This document shows, one piece after another, positions 19,267 through 28,066 of a DNA stretch of 64,000 nt; position 1 is the first letter of the stretch; each line of letters opens with the position of its first letter. Source of the DNA: Novosphingobium jiangmenense (GTDB lineage: Bacteria; Pseudomonadota; Alphaproteobacteria; Sphingomonadales; Sphingomonadaceae). The stretch lies in the NCBI RefSeq assembly GCF_015694345.1, contig NZ_JADQDC010000001.1, positions 124,001 to 188,000 on the forward strand. Reading direction: 5' to 3'. The notes beneath the pieces were generated by a model. The model was not told the DNA's origin. It was given only the letters and a program-made list of their open reading frames with translations, and searched no databases. The translations under genes were made by a program, and so were the position numbers.

Positions 19267-20241
19267 ATGGAGAGACAACTGAAGGCATTCGCAGCAGCCC
19301 TGCTGCTCGGCACCACCCTCGCGCCCACCGCTCACGCGGCGCGCGCCTACGTCAGCAACGAACGGTCCTCGACCGTCACCGTAATCGACGTGGACAAGGG
19401 CACGGTCGAGGCCGAATGGCCGGTCGGCAAGCGCCCGCGCGGCATCGCCATGACCCGCGACGGCAAGGCCCTGCTGGTCGCCGCAAGTGCCGACAACGCG
19501 GTCGAAATGCGCGATCCCGCTACCGGCGCACTGATCGCAGCGTTGCCATCCGGCGCAGACCCCGAACAGTTCTTCCCCGCTTATTCAGGTGATCTCCTCT
19601 TCGCCGCGAACGAGGACAACGGCGCGGTCACCGCCATCGATCTCGCGGGCCGCAAGGTCGCGTGGCAGGTTCCCACCGGCAACGAGCCCGAAGGCGTCGC
19701 GCAAAGCCCGGATGGCAAGTGGCTCCTCGTCACCAGCGAGGAGGACAACACCGTCGCCTGGATCGACCTTTCCACCCGCACCGTGGTCGAGGAAATGGAA
19801 ACCAACGCGCGCCCCCGCCACATCGAGTTCGAAGCCAATGGCTCCAAGGTGTGGATCGCCGCCGAAATGGCAGGCACCGTCCAGATCGCCGACGTCGGCT
19901 CGAAGGCTATCGAACAGACCCTGACCTTCGCCCCGCCCGGCGTCCCGGCCTACAAGGTCATGCCCTGCGGCATCCGCTTCACCCCCGATGGCAAGACCGC
20001 AATCGTCGCGCTGGGCCGGGCCGACTCCATCGCCGTCGTCGATGTCGCCACCCGCACGGTGCGCGGCTACGTCAAGGTCGGCGACCGCCCCTGGCACCTC
20101 GCGATCACGCCGGACGGCACCCGCGCCATCGTCGCCAACGGCGCGAGCGATTCCGTCTCGTTCGTCGACATCGCCGCAATGCAGGTCACCGCCACGATCA
20201 AGGCCGGCGGCGGCCCCTGGGGCGTCGCGCTGGGGCGCTGA
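19267..20241 (+). CDS. PQQ-catabolism-associated beta-propeller protein (YVTN repeats)
   Basis: A 324-residue secreted protein with a signal peptide (to about residue 25) and repeated blades of the YVTN type, for example ARAYVSNERSSTVTVIDV, with PDGK turns at regular spacing of about 40 residues. Propellers of this kind are found beside PQQ alcohol dehydrogenases; their role is unproven, perhaps a periplasmic scaffold or assembly factor. The ATG at 19267 is chosen for the signal peptide. It is divergent from pedF. Confidence 0.85.
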   Translation: MERQLKAFAAALLLGTTLAPTAHAARAYVSNERSSTVTVIDVDKGTVEAEWPVGKRPRGIAMTRDGKALLVAASADNAVEMRDPATGALIAALPSGADPEQFFPAYSGDLLFAANEDNGAVTAIDLAGRKVAWQVPTGNEPEGVAQSPDGKWLLVTSEEDNTVAWIDLSTRTVVEEMETNARPRHIEFEANGSKVWIAAEMAGTVQIADVGSKAIEQTLTFAPPGVPAYKVMPCGIRFTPDGKTAIVALGRADSIAVVDVATRTVRGYVKVGDRPWHLAITPDGTRAIVANGASDSVSFVDIAAMQVTATIKAGGGPWGVALGR

Positions 20242-20256
20242 AGCTCTTCCTATAAG

Positions 20257-20332
20257 TTCGTCATTCCCGCGAAGGCGGGAATCCATTTGCATGATTTGGG
20301 CGCTGGATTCCCGCCTTCGCGGGAATGACGAA
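20257..20332. repeat. 76-bp perfect inverted repeat (repeat C)
   Basis: Arms at 20257-20285 and 20304-20332 are perfect 29-bp reverse complements (TTCGTCATTCCCGCGAAGG...), with an 18-base centre. It follows the propeller gene and may act as a terminator. Only one copy is in the window. Confidence 0.8.
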
Positions 20333-20359
20333 GGAAGGGGGCGTATGACCTTCGTCATT

Positions 20360-20387
20360 ATCCCAAAGTCCAACGCCCAAAGTCCAA
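20360..20387 (+). promoter_or_regulatory. Four tandem heptamers upstream of the porin gene
   Basis: On the minus strand the 28 bp read TTGGACT, TTGGGCG, TTGGACT, TTGGGAT with no spacing. This is a doubled version of the box seen at the other island promoters. It ends 80 bp before the porin ATG. Confidence 0.7.
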
Positions 20388-20467
20388 TATCGCAGCGCCG
20401 TGTTGCGCAGCATTGTCCCCTCTCAGTCGCAGAATAATCGACACGACCTTCAAGGAGGGGAACACCA

Positions 20468-21892
20468 ATGAACATCAGGAAGGCGCTCTGCGCCTCGGTC
20501 GCGCTTGCCACGATGGCGATCGCGACAACGCCCGCCTACGCCGGTACCGCCGAGCTTCTCAAGCGCCTTCACGAGAAGGGCATCCTCTCCGATGAGGAAT
20601 ATGCCGAGCTGCTCGCCGAGGAAGCCAATCCCGCCGCCGCTCCTGCGCCCGCCGCTCCCGCCGCCGACACCATGACCCGCGCCACTGAATCCGTCGATTC
20701 CAGCCGCATGGTGCGCATGGCCCCCACCGGCATCGGCCTCGAAGTCGGCCCCGCCACGATCACTTTCGCAGGCTCGGTCAACGGCTTCTACGTCCACGAC
20801 AACCCGGCCACCCCCACCGCGAACACTGCGGTCACCGGCGGCATCGCCAGCGTCGGCGCGAACAATTCGAGCGCGGTGCGCAACGGCCTGCTTCCCGGCT
20901 TCCTCAAGGTCTCGGTCGCGGCCAAGCAGTCGGGCTGGGACGTCGGCGCAACCTTCGGCATGTACCCCGGCATCAACTCGACCGCATGGGGCGTGCTCGG
21001 CGCCAACAACGGCGGCCAGCCGACCGCACTCGCCACCGCCGGCATCGATTTCCGCCAGACTTTCATGACCTTCGGTCGCCCCGAAGTCGGCACCTTCAAG
21101 ATCGGCCGCGACATCGGCCTGTTCGGTTCCGAAGCGATCCTCAACGACATCACTTTGCTGTCGTCGGGCACGCCGGGGAACAACGTCGCGCCGGGCAACA
21201 CGACGCTGGGCCGCATCGGCGTCGGCTACATCTACACCGACTTCCAGCCGCAGATCACCTACACCACGCCCAGCATCAAGGGCCTGCAGGCCTCGGTCGG
21301 CGTGTTCCAGCCGCTGTCCTCGCTCACCGGTCCGGCCGAAAGCAACTCGGCCCCCGGCTTCCAGGGCAAGGTCACCTATGACGGCAAGTTCGGCGACGTC
21401 GCCGCGCGCCTGTGGGTATCGGGCATCACGCAGAAGCACGATATCGTCGGCGGCGGCAGCTACACCGGCAGCGGCGTCGATTTCGGCGGCAAGGTCACCG
21501 TCGGCCCGGTCACCGCAACCGGCTACTACTACACCGCCAGCGGCCTCGGCACGACCGTCCTCGGCCTGTTCGACACTGGCGTTCCGCAGTCCGGCCCCGG
21601 CGTCGCCAAGCGCGATTCCAACGGCTTCTACGCCCAGGCCCTCGCCACCTTCGGCAAGATCTCGGTCGGCGGCAGCTATGGCGAAAGCCACCTCGATTAC
21701 GCCAGCAACGCCGACCGCCTCGCCAACCCGAACCTGCTCGACGTCAACTCGAGCTACGTCGGCCAGGTGCGCTATGGCCTGACCTCGTGGGTCACGCTGA
21801 TCGGCGAATACATCCACTCGAAGGCCGTCGCCCACTCGGGCAACGAGGCGCAGAGCGATGCCGTGGCGCTCGGCGGAATCCTGTTCTTCTGA
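20468..21892 (+). CDS. Outer-membrane porin
   Basis: A 474-residue protein: signal peptide to about residue 26, a short helical segment LLKRLHEKGILSDEEYAELL typical of the periplasmic N-terminus of some porins, a Pro/Ala linker, and then alternating beta-strands ending in Phe (LGGILFF), as outer-membrane barrels do. It probably lets small solutes, perhaps the alcohol, into the periplasm. It carries the strongest heptamer box of the island (four repeats), so it belongs to the same regulon. A terminator-like hairpin follows. Confidence 0.8.
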   Translation: MNIRKALCASVALATMAIATTPAYAGTAELLKRLHEKGILSDEEYAELLAEEANPAAAPAPAAPAADTMTRATESVDSSRMVRMAPTGIGLEVGPATITFAGSVNGFYVHDNPATPTANTAVTGGIASVGANNSSAVRNGLLPGFLKVSVAAKQSGWDVGATFGMYPGINSTAWGVLGANNGGQPTALATAGIDFRQTFMTFGRPEVGTFKIGRDIGLFGSEAILNDITLLSSGTPGNNVAPGNTTLGRIGVGYIYTDFQPQITYTTPSIKGLQASVGVFQPLSSLTGPAESNSAPGFQGKVTYDGKFGDVAARLWVSGITQKHDIVGGGSYTGSGVDFGGKVTVGPVTATGYYYTASGLGTTVLGLFDTGVPQSGPGVAKRDSNGFYAQALATFGKISVGGSYGESHLDYASNADRLANPNLLDVNSSYVGQVRYGLTSWVTLIGEYIHSKAVAHSGNEAQSDAVALGGILFF

Positions 21893-21918
21893 TCGGGATT
21901 TCAAAAACTTAACATTAG

Positions 21919-21932
21919 ATACCAAAGTCCAC
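21919..21932 (+). promoter_or_regulatory. Tandem-heptamer box upstream of the first TonB receptor
   Basis: On the minus strand it reads GTGGACT-TTGGTAT, the weakest first heptamer of the set. It lies 80 bp before the receptor ATG, the same distance as at the porin gene. Confidence 0.55.
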
Positions 21933-21936
21933 CCTT

Positions 21937-21984
21937 GTCGGCGGCGGAATTCTCCTCTCTTACCGCCGCCGACATACCTGTTTT
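21937..21984 (+). terminator. Hairpin with T-rich tail between porin and TonB receptor
   Basis: GTCGGCGGCGG at 21937-21947 pairs perfectly with CCGCCGCCGAC at 21963-21973, followed by ATACCTGTTTT. It should terminate porin transcripts. It lies between the heptamer box and the receptor start, so it might also act in the receptor leader. Confidence 0.65.
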
Positions 21985-22012
21985 CACATCGTCATCCGGA
22001 AAGTCGCAGCAG

Positions 22013-24037
22013 ATGGACGACACCAGCTTTTCCCGCGTCTGCGCCCTCGTGGCCGCAGCCGCCCTCGCATCGACCGCGCTTCCGGCCTTGGCCGATGAAG
22101 GCCCCAGCGGCGAGATCGTCGTGCGCGGCACCGGTCTCGAAAAGACCCCCGGCACGCCCGCCTATTCGACGGTCGAGATCGGCCGCGATGCCATCACCAC
22201 CTCGGCCTCGGGCCGCATCGAGGACGTGCTGACCTCCGTCGCCGGATCCCAGCAGTTCCGCCGCTCTGACAGCCGCTCCTCCAACCCTTCGGCCCAAGGC
22301 GTCACCCTGCGCGCGCTTGGCGGCAACGCCACCAGCCGCGCACTGGTGCTGCTTGACGGCGTGCCGATGGCCGACCCGTTCTTCGGCTACGTGCCGCTGC
22401 CCGCGCTCACGCCCGACACGCTCGGCGCGATCCGCGTCACCCGGGGCGGCGGCTCCGGCCCTTTCGGCGCAGGCGCACTCTCTGGCACGATAGAGCTGGA
22501 AAGCGCAGGTCCGGACCAATTGGGCCTCGTCAACGCCCAGCTCCTCGCCAGCCAGCGCGGCGAGACCGAAGCGGCCTTGACCATCGCGCCGCGCCTCGGC
22601 TCGGGCTTCGCGGTCGTCTCGGGCCGCTGGGATCGCGGCAAGGGCTTCTTCACCACGCCAGAGGCACAGCGCGTCCCCGCCACCGTCCGCGCTCGCTACG
22701 AATCGTGGTCAACGCAAGTCCGCGCCGTCGCCCCGCTCAGCGAAACGGTCGAACTGCAAGCCCGCGCCCTCATCTACCGCGACGACCGCCTGCTGCGCTT
22801 CAAAGGCGCCACCACCTCAAGCGAAGGGCAGGACGCCAGCCTGCGCCTCGTCGGCCGGGGCGATTGGCAGTTCGACGCGCTTGCCTATGTCCAGGTCCGC
22901 AACTTCGACAACGTTGTGGTCGGCAGCTCGGCCCCGTTCAAGCCCACGCTCGACCAGTACGACACGCCCGCCCAGGGCCTCGGTGGCAAGTTCGAACTGC
23001 GCCCGCCGGTCGGCAGCAACAGCGTGCTGCGCCTCGGCGTCGACTGGCGCCGCGCCTCGGGCACGATGAAGGAAAACCAGCTGGTCGCGGCCACCGGGGC
23101 AATCCGTGAGCGGCGCCGGGCAGGGGGCGTCAACACCGACCTCGGCTTCTATGCCGAAAACGACCTGACGCTCGGGAAGCTGGTCCTCACCGGCGGCCTG
23201 CGCGCTGATCGCACCGTGATTGCCGATGGCTATTACGAAGCGCGCAACGCCGCAGGCACCGTCACCACGCGCAACGACTACGCCACGCAGAGCGACTGGA
23301 CCGTGACCTGGCGCGGCGGCGCAGTGTTCCGCGCGAACGACGTGATCGCCCTGCGCGCCGCTGCCTACACGGGCCTGCGCCAGCCGACGCTGAACGAACT
23401 CTACCGCCCGTTCCTTGTCTTCCCGGTGCGTACCGACGCCAATGCCCAGCTGCGCAATGAAAAGCAGAAGGGCTTCGAAGCCGGGATCGACCTCACCCCG
23501 GCCAAGGGTCTGCGCCTCTCGGTAACCGGCTTCGACAACCGCATCGAGGACGCGATTGCCAACGTTACCATCGGCAACAACCTGCGCCAGCGCCGCAATG
23601 TTGACCAGATCCGCGCACGCGGGATCGAGGCGGCCGCCCACGCCGAACTCGGCATTGTCCGCTTCGATGGCTCGCTGGCATGGACCGATGCCGAAGTACG
23701 CAACGGTCCTGCCTCCAGCCTCACCGGCAAGCGCCCCGCGCAAACCCCGCGCCTCGCCGCCTCGGCAACGCTCGGCCTCGCCCCCGCGCCGGGCTGGGAC
23801 GTGGCGGCAACGCTGCGCCATGTCGGGCAGCAGTACGAGGACGATCTCCAGCTCGACAGCCTCAAGGCCGCGACCACGCTCGATCTCTTCGCGCAAGTGC
23901 CGCTGCCCAAGGGCGTGAGCCTCGTCTTGCGCGCCGAAAACCTGTTCGATGCCGAGATCGTCACGCGCAATTCGGGTGGCTCGATAGATCTTGGTAACCC
24001 GCGCACCCTATGGGCAGGTCTTCGCGTGAAGATCTGA
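22013..24037 (+). CDS. TonB-dependent outer-membrane receptor, first of a pair
   Basis: A 674-residue receptor with a signal peptide (ending ALPALA), a plug domain (about 40-160, with ALVLLDGVPMADP and the GGGSGPFGAGALSGTIEL segment) and a beta-barrel ending SIDLGNPRTLWAGLRVKI. The TonB box may be the EIVVRG stretch. The substrate is unknown. Its place in a lanthanide-type quinoprotein island suggests uptake of a metal chelate or of PQQ (inference). An in-frame ATG at 21935 exists but would lack a signal peptide at the front. The second receptor starts 6 bp after the stop. Confidence 0.85.
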   Translation: MDDTSFSRVCALVAAAALASTALPALADEGPSGEIVVRGTGLEKTPGTPAYSTVEIGRDAITTSASGRIEDVLTSVAGSQQFRRSDSRSSNPSAQGVTLRALGGNATSRALVLLDGVPMADPFFGYVPLPALTPDTLGAIRVTRGGGSGPFGAGALSGTIELESAGPDQLGLVNAQLLASQRGETEAALTIAPRLGSGFAVVSGRWDRGKGFFTTPEAQRVPATVRARYESWSTQVRAVAPLSETVELQARALIYRDDRLLRFKGATTSSEGQDASLRLVGRGDWQFDALAYVQVRNFDNVVVGSSAPFKPTLDQYDTPAQGLGGKFELRPPVGSNSVLRLGVDWRRASGTMKENQLVAATGAIRERRRAGGVNTDLGFYAENDLTLGKLVLTGGLRADRTVIADGYYEARNAAGTVTTRNDYATQSDWTVTWRGGAVFRANDVIALRAAAYTGLRQPTLNELYRPFLVFPVRTDANAQLRNEKQKGFEAGIDLTPAKGLRLSVTGFDNRIEDAIANVTIGNNLRQRRNVDQIRARGIEAAAHAELGIVRFDGSLAWTDAEVRNGPASSLTGKRPAQTPRLAASATLGLAPAPGWDVAATLRHVGQQYEDDLQLDSLKAATTLDLFAQVPLPKGVSLVLRAENLFDAEIVTRNSGGSIDLGNPRTLWAGLRVKI

Positions 24038-24043
24038 GCACCG

Positions 24044-26296
24044 ATGCGCAAACTGATCCCGCTTCTCTTTGCCGCCGCGCCCGTTCCCGCCATGGCGCAG
24101 GACCTGAACCAGATCGTCGTCAACGCGCCGGGCGGCATGATCGATCTCGACGAGGCCCGCGCGCTCGATCTCGCCGCGATCGACGCCTCGGGCCGCCCCG
24201 ATCTCGGCCGCGCACTGGAACGCGTCATCCCCGGCCTGACGCTGGGTGAGGCGGCGGGCAATCCGTGGCAGGCCTCGCTCAACTGGCGCGGCTTTTCCGC
24301 AGGCGCCTTGCAGGGCATGGAGCAGGGCCTCGCCGTCTATCTCGATGGCGTGCGCTTCAACCAGCCGTTCGGCGATGTCGTCCTGCTCGATCTCGTGCCG
24401 GACAGCGTTCTGGTGAGCGCGCAGGTCAACGATGCCAATCCGGTGCTCGGCCGCAATGCCCTTGCCGGGTCGCTGCTCGTCCAGACCGGCGACGGCGTAA
24501 ACCTTGCCGGGCTGAAGGCGCAAAGCGATCTTGACAGCCACGGCATGGCGGGCGGCGCGGTCAGCTACGGCACCGGCACTGCGCAAAGCAACTTGGCTCT
24601 GGCCTTCGAGGCACGCCATGACAAGGGCTGGCGCGTTGCCAGTCCGTCCACGCTCTATCGCGGCTTTGCCAAGGGCGTGCATCAGGGCGAGGGCTGGGGC
24701 ATCGAACTGTCCGCCCTCGGCGCCTCGACCGACCTCACCGGCAACGGCGTTTCGCCAGTCGAACTGCTCGATGCGAAGTACGATGCCGTGTTCACCCGCC
24801 CGGACACCACCCGCACCCGCTTCGCCCGCGTGGTCGCCGCACCATGGCTCGCCACCGGCGACACCTCGCGCGTGGAACTGCGCGCCCACTGGCAGTATCT
24901 CGATCGTGCCAACGCCAACGGCGACCTTGCCGATTTCGGCCCTTGCGAAGCCGATCCGGCACAACTTTGCGTCGAGGATGACGACGACAACTACAGCGAT
25001 GCACTGTTTTCGCGCGGCAATCCCGTCGCCGCCGATGCCGCTGGCGACGAGGCGGCGGTGTTCAATCGCGGCAAGGAGCGCACCCGCGCCTGGGGCGCCA
25101 CCCTGCAATGGCAGGACACCGTCGAGACCAGCATCGGCACCCGCCGCATCGCCTTGGGCGGTACGTGGGAGCATGCCCACACCCGCTTTGGCGCCCAGAC
25201 CGATCTCGGCGAACTGGAAGAAGACCGTTCGGTCGAGGACCTTGGCCTGCCCCTGGTCTCGGCAGACGGGGCGATCCAGCCGGTTTCGCTGGTCTCGAAG
25301 CTCGATGACTTCGCGCTTTTCGCCAGTGTCGCCCTGCCGTTGACTTCGGCGCTGTCGGTGGAAGCGGGTGCGCGCTATTCGCACAACCGCGTGGTGATGG
25401 AGGACCAGCTCGGCACCGCGCTCAACGGTCGCCACCACTTCAATCGCTTCAATCCCAGCGTCGAATTCGATTACGCGCTGGCGCCCGGCATCCATGCCAC
25501 CGCCGGATTCTCGCTCACCAGCCGCAACCCGACGCCCGCCGAACTCAGCTGCGCCGACCCTGAAGCGCCCTGCACACTGGCCAATTTCTTCATCGCTGAC
25601 CCGCCCTTGAAGCAGGTCACCGCCACCAACTGGCACGCCGGCGTCAGCGCCACCGGCAAGGCGCTGGCATGGCGCGTCAACGCCTGGCGCTCCGAAACCA
25701 GCAACGATATCCGCATGATCGCCTCTTCGGTCCGCGGGCGGGCCTACTTCGCCAACCTCGGTCATACGCTGCGTCAAGGCGTCGAAGCGTCGGCAGAATG
25801 GCGGCGCAATGGCTGGCACGCTTCGGCCAACTATGCCTTCACCGACGCCCGCTTCCGCGATGGCTTCATCATGTCCAGCCCCTCGAACCCCGCTGCGGAT
25901 GGCGATGGCACGGTGATGGTCCGGCGTGGCGATCGCCTGCCCGCCGTCCCCCGCCATGCCCTCAACCTGCGCCTTGCGCGCGAGGAGCACGACTGGTCGG
26001 CGGGCCTGACGATGCGCGCCCGCTCGGGCCAGTACCTCGCCGGCGATGAAGGCAACGACAACCCGCGCACGCCCGCCTATGCGGTGTTCGACCTCGACGG
26101 CTCGGTCAGCCTCGCACCCGGCCTGCGCGTGGTCGCGCAGCTGCGCAATGTCCTGAACAAGCGCTACGCCACGTTCGGCACCTTCTCGGAAGTGGACGAG
26201 GTTTTCCTCGCCGAAGCCCCTGGCGCCGAAGATCCCCGCGCCTACGCCCCCGGCGCCCCCCGCCGTCTGACCGTGTCCCTGCGCGCCGAATTCTAG
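24044..26296 (+). CDS. TonB-dependent outer-membrane receptor, second of a pair
   Basis: A 750-residue receptor. A signal peptide (MRKLIPLLFAAAPVPAMA), a plug domain with GLAVYLDGVRFNQPFGDVV, and a barrel ending LTVSLRAEF. Residues 301-316 form a possible disulfide loop (Cys301, Cys309) followed by the acidic run EDDDDN. Receptors of similar build accompany lanthanide-dependent methanol dehydrogenases (LutH), so lanthanide-chelate uptake is a reasonable guess, not shown. It is in an operon with the first receptor and overlaps the convergent hydrolase gene by 4 bp. Confidence 0.85.
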   Translation: MRKLIPLLFAAAPVPAMAQDLNQIVVNAPGGMIDLDEARALDLAAIDASGRPDLGRALERVIPGLTLGEAAGNPWQASLNWRGFSAGALQGMEQGLAVYLDGVRFNQPFGDVVLLDLVPDSVLVSAQVNDANPVLGRNALAGSLLVQTGDGVNLAGLKAQSDLDSHGMAGGAVSYGTGTAQSNLALAFEARHDKGWRVASPSTLYRGFAKGVHQGEGWGIELSALGASTDLTGNGVSPVELLDAKYDAVFTRPDTTRTRFARVVAAPWLATGDTSRVELRAHWQYLDRANANGDLADFGPCEADPAQLCVEDDDDNYSDALFSRGNPVAADAAGDEAAVFNRGKERTRAWGATLQWQDTVETSIGTRRIALGGTWEHAHTRFGAQTDLGELEEDRSVEDLGLPLVSADGAIQPVSLVSKLDDFALFASVALPLTSALSVEAGARYSHNRVVMEDQLGTALNGRHHFNRFNPSVEFDYALAPGIHATAGFSLTSRNPTPAELSCADPEAPCTLANFFIADPPLKQVTATNWHAGVSATGKALAWRVNAWRSETSNDIRMIASSVRGRAYFANLGHTLRQGVEASAEWRRNGWHASANYAFTDARFRDGFIMSSPSNPAADGDGTVMVRRGDRLPAVPRHALNLRLAREEHDWSAGLTMRARSGQYLAGDEGNDNPRTPAYAVFDLDGSVSLAPGLRVVAQLRNVLNKRYATFGTFSEVDEVFLAEAPGAEDPRAYAPGAPRRLTVSLRAEF

Positions 26297-27231
26297 AGCT
26301 TCGGCAGCAGCTCCGCCTCAAGCCTCGGGTAGAAGTGCGAGACGCTGCGCTGCAGTTCGTAGCGCGCGGCCTTGAGCGTTGAAAAGCGGGGAGGAATTGG
26401 CAGCTCCCCGGCCTCGCTCATGTCGAGGCCATGGGCCACCGCATCGTGCAAGGTCTGCTCCACCCAGCCGAGCCAGTCGCGTGTCTGGGCAATCGCGCTG
26501 CCATCGCGGTCAAGGGGCCCGTGCCCCGGCACCAGCAGCTTGTGCGGCATCGCGGCCAGCCGGTCGAGCGAGGCGCGCCAGTCCGGCAGCGAGGCGTGGG
26601 GCGTCGAAGGCGCGCGGTCATGGAACACGAGGTCGCCTGCCAGCAGCGTCCCCGTCGCCTCGTCGAGCAGCGCCAGATCGCCGCCCGAATGCCCCTTCAG
26701 CGCCATCAGCCGGAACTGCCGCCCGCCGAATTCCGCTTGTCCTTCAGTGACATCGCCCTGCGGCAGGACCACCGCCGTGCCCTTCATCCAGTCCGCCAGC
26801 AGGCGATACATCGCGTCCGAAAACCCCTCGCCATCACGCTCCAGATCGGCGCGGGTGGCGGGCAGGGCGTGGACGATGGCGGGGTCGAAGGCCGCTGCGC
26901 CCATCGCGTGATCGGGATGCAGGTGGCTGATGTAGACGCGCCCCACCGCCTTGCCGGTCAACTTCTGCGCCAGCGCGCCCAGCGCTCGTCCGTGTTCGCG
27001 CGAGACGCCGGGGTCGAACAGCACCGCGCCCGCGTCGGTGGCGATGATCGCGCTGTTGGCGATGGCGCCGCCGTTGGCAAAGCCGATGGCCTCGTCCGCG
27101 CCGCGCACCATCCACAGGCCGTCGGCCACCTGCTCGGCCAAGGGATTGTATTTGCCTGCGAATTGCTCGGCAATTGCGGCTGCGGGGGCAAGCAGTCCGG
27201 CCAGCAACAGCGCCCGCCGTTGAAGCTTCAC
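26293..27231 (-). CDS. Quinoprotein relay zinc metallohydrolase, SoxH-like
   Basis: A 312-residue secreted metallo-beta-lactamase-fold protein. The leader MKLQRRALLLAGLLAPAAAI has paired Arg but is short. The zinc motif HLHPDH is at residues 103-108, with GHSGGD and VPGHGPL later. The family is SoxH-like and occurs with PQQ dehydrogenases and SoxYZ-like carriers, where it may hydrolyse a carrier-bound intermediate. Its start overlaps the SoxYZ-like stop (ATGA), so they are coupled. Confidence 0.85.
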   Translation of the reverse strand: MKLQRRALLLAGLLAPAAAIAEQFAGKYNPLAEQVADGLWMVRGADEAIGFANGGAIANSAIIATDAGAVLFDPGVSREHGRALGALAQKLTGKAVGRVYISHLHPDHAMGAAAFDPAIVHALPATRADLERDGEGFSDAMYRLLADWMKGTAVVLPQGDVTEGQAEFGGRQFRLMALKGHSGGDLALLDEATGTLLAGDLVFHDRAPSTPHASLPDWRASLDRLAAMPHKLLVPGHGPLDRDGSAIAQTRDWLGWVEQTLHDAVAHGLDMSEAGELPIPPRFSTLKAARYELQRSVSHFYPRLEAELLPKL

Positions 27232-27980
27232 GCGCCCACCTTGCCGGGGAAGCGCAGGCCCGCCGTGTCGCGCGCCTCGAAGCTGATTGCGCCGGTTGCC
27301 TTGACTACCAGGGTGAAGGCCGGGTCCTCCGCCACCGATCCGAAAATCTGCATCTCGCCCAACGACCTGCCACTGTCATCGCGGAGTGTCAGGCGCTCGA
27401 TGTTGTAGGCCGGGATGTTCTCGACAAGGCCGGTGTCCATCGGATGCCGGAAGGTCATGCGCAGGCGGGTTTCTCCCGCCTTTTCAGGCCATTGTCCCGC
27501 CCGAACCTCACCCAGATGATCCGCCCAGTCCCCCTTCACGCGGGAAACCGGCGGTGCCGAGCAGCCGCCGCCTGCGGCGTCGATCCAGGAACCTCCGACG
27601 TGCCAGGTGCCGTCCTCGGTCTGCACCGCCGCGCGCACCGGGGTGCGCTGGTCGAGCTTGATGCGGGTGGCGAGGAAGGGTTCGGCTCCGGTGGGGGCGT
27701 AGTCCACCGCGACGGGGATGGGGTTGAGATCGGCGAAGAGGACGATGCGGCGCACATGCGGCAGGGCGCGCGCGTCCACCGTCACCGGAAAAATGCGTTG
27801 ATTTTCAGCGATTTCGGGAATGCGCACGGCGACGCGTTGGTCGAACACCACGGCATCCTTGCCGAACAGGCGCGCGGCGTGATGCTCCCACATCGGCGAG
27901 TGCAGCGGATCGGCGGGCGCCGCCAGCGCGGGCGCCGACGCCGTCACGAGCAGGGCAGCAGTCATCAACTTTGCCATCAT
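27228..27980 (-). CDS. Quinoprotein-associated SoxYZ-like carrier protein
   Basis: A 250-residue secreted protein that fuses a SoxY-like half (about 30-150) to a SoxZ-like half (about 155-245). The SoxY half carries a single Cys140 in AAGGGCSAPP, which resembles the substrate-bearing Cys of SoxY but lies inside the fusion rather than at a C-terminus. In Sox systems this Cys carries sulfur intermediates; in quinoprotein clusters its cargo is unknown. I start at the ATG at 27980, about 8 bases after GGGAG. A heptamer box lies 48 bp upstream. Confidence 0.82.
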   Translation of the reverse strand: MMAKLMTAALLVTASAPALAAPADPLHSPMWEHHAARLFGKDAVVFDQRVAVRIPEIAENQRIFPVTVDARALPHVRRIVLFADLNPIPVAVDYAPTGAEPFLATRIKLDQRTPVRAAVQTEDGTWHVGGSWIDAAGGGCSAPPVSRVKGDWADHLGEVRAGQWPEKAGETRLRMTFRHPMDTGLVENIPAYNIERLTLRDDSGRSLGEMQIFGSVAEDPAFTLVVKATGAISFEARDTAGLRFPGKVGA

Positions 27981-28028
27981 GCGCATTCTCCCAAAGCACA
28001 CTATGCGCGCATTGGCCGAACGATCATA

Positions 28029-28042
28029 TTGGACCTTGGAAC
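28029..28042 (-). promoter_or_regulatory. Tandem-heptamer box in the SoxYZ-like / CXXCW divergent promoter
   Basis: The plus strand reads TTGGACC-TTGGAAC, the closest to consensus. It lies 48 bp before the SoxYZ-like ATG and 24 bp before the CXXCW-type gene. Confidence 0.65.
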
Positions 28043-28066
28043 AATGGGTGGGGAGCGGAAAAGGCC

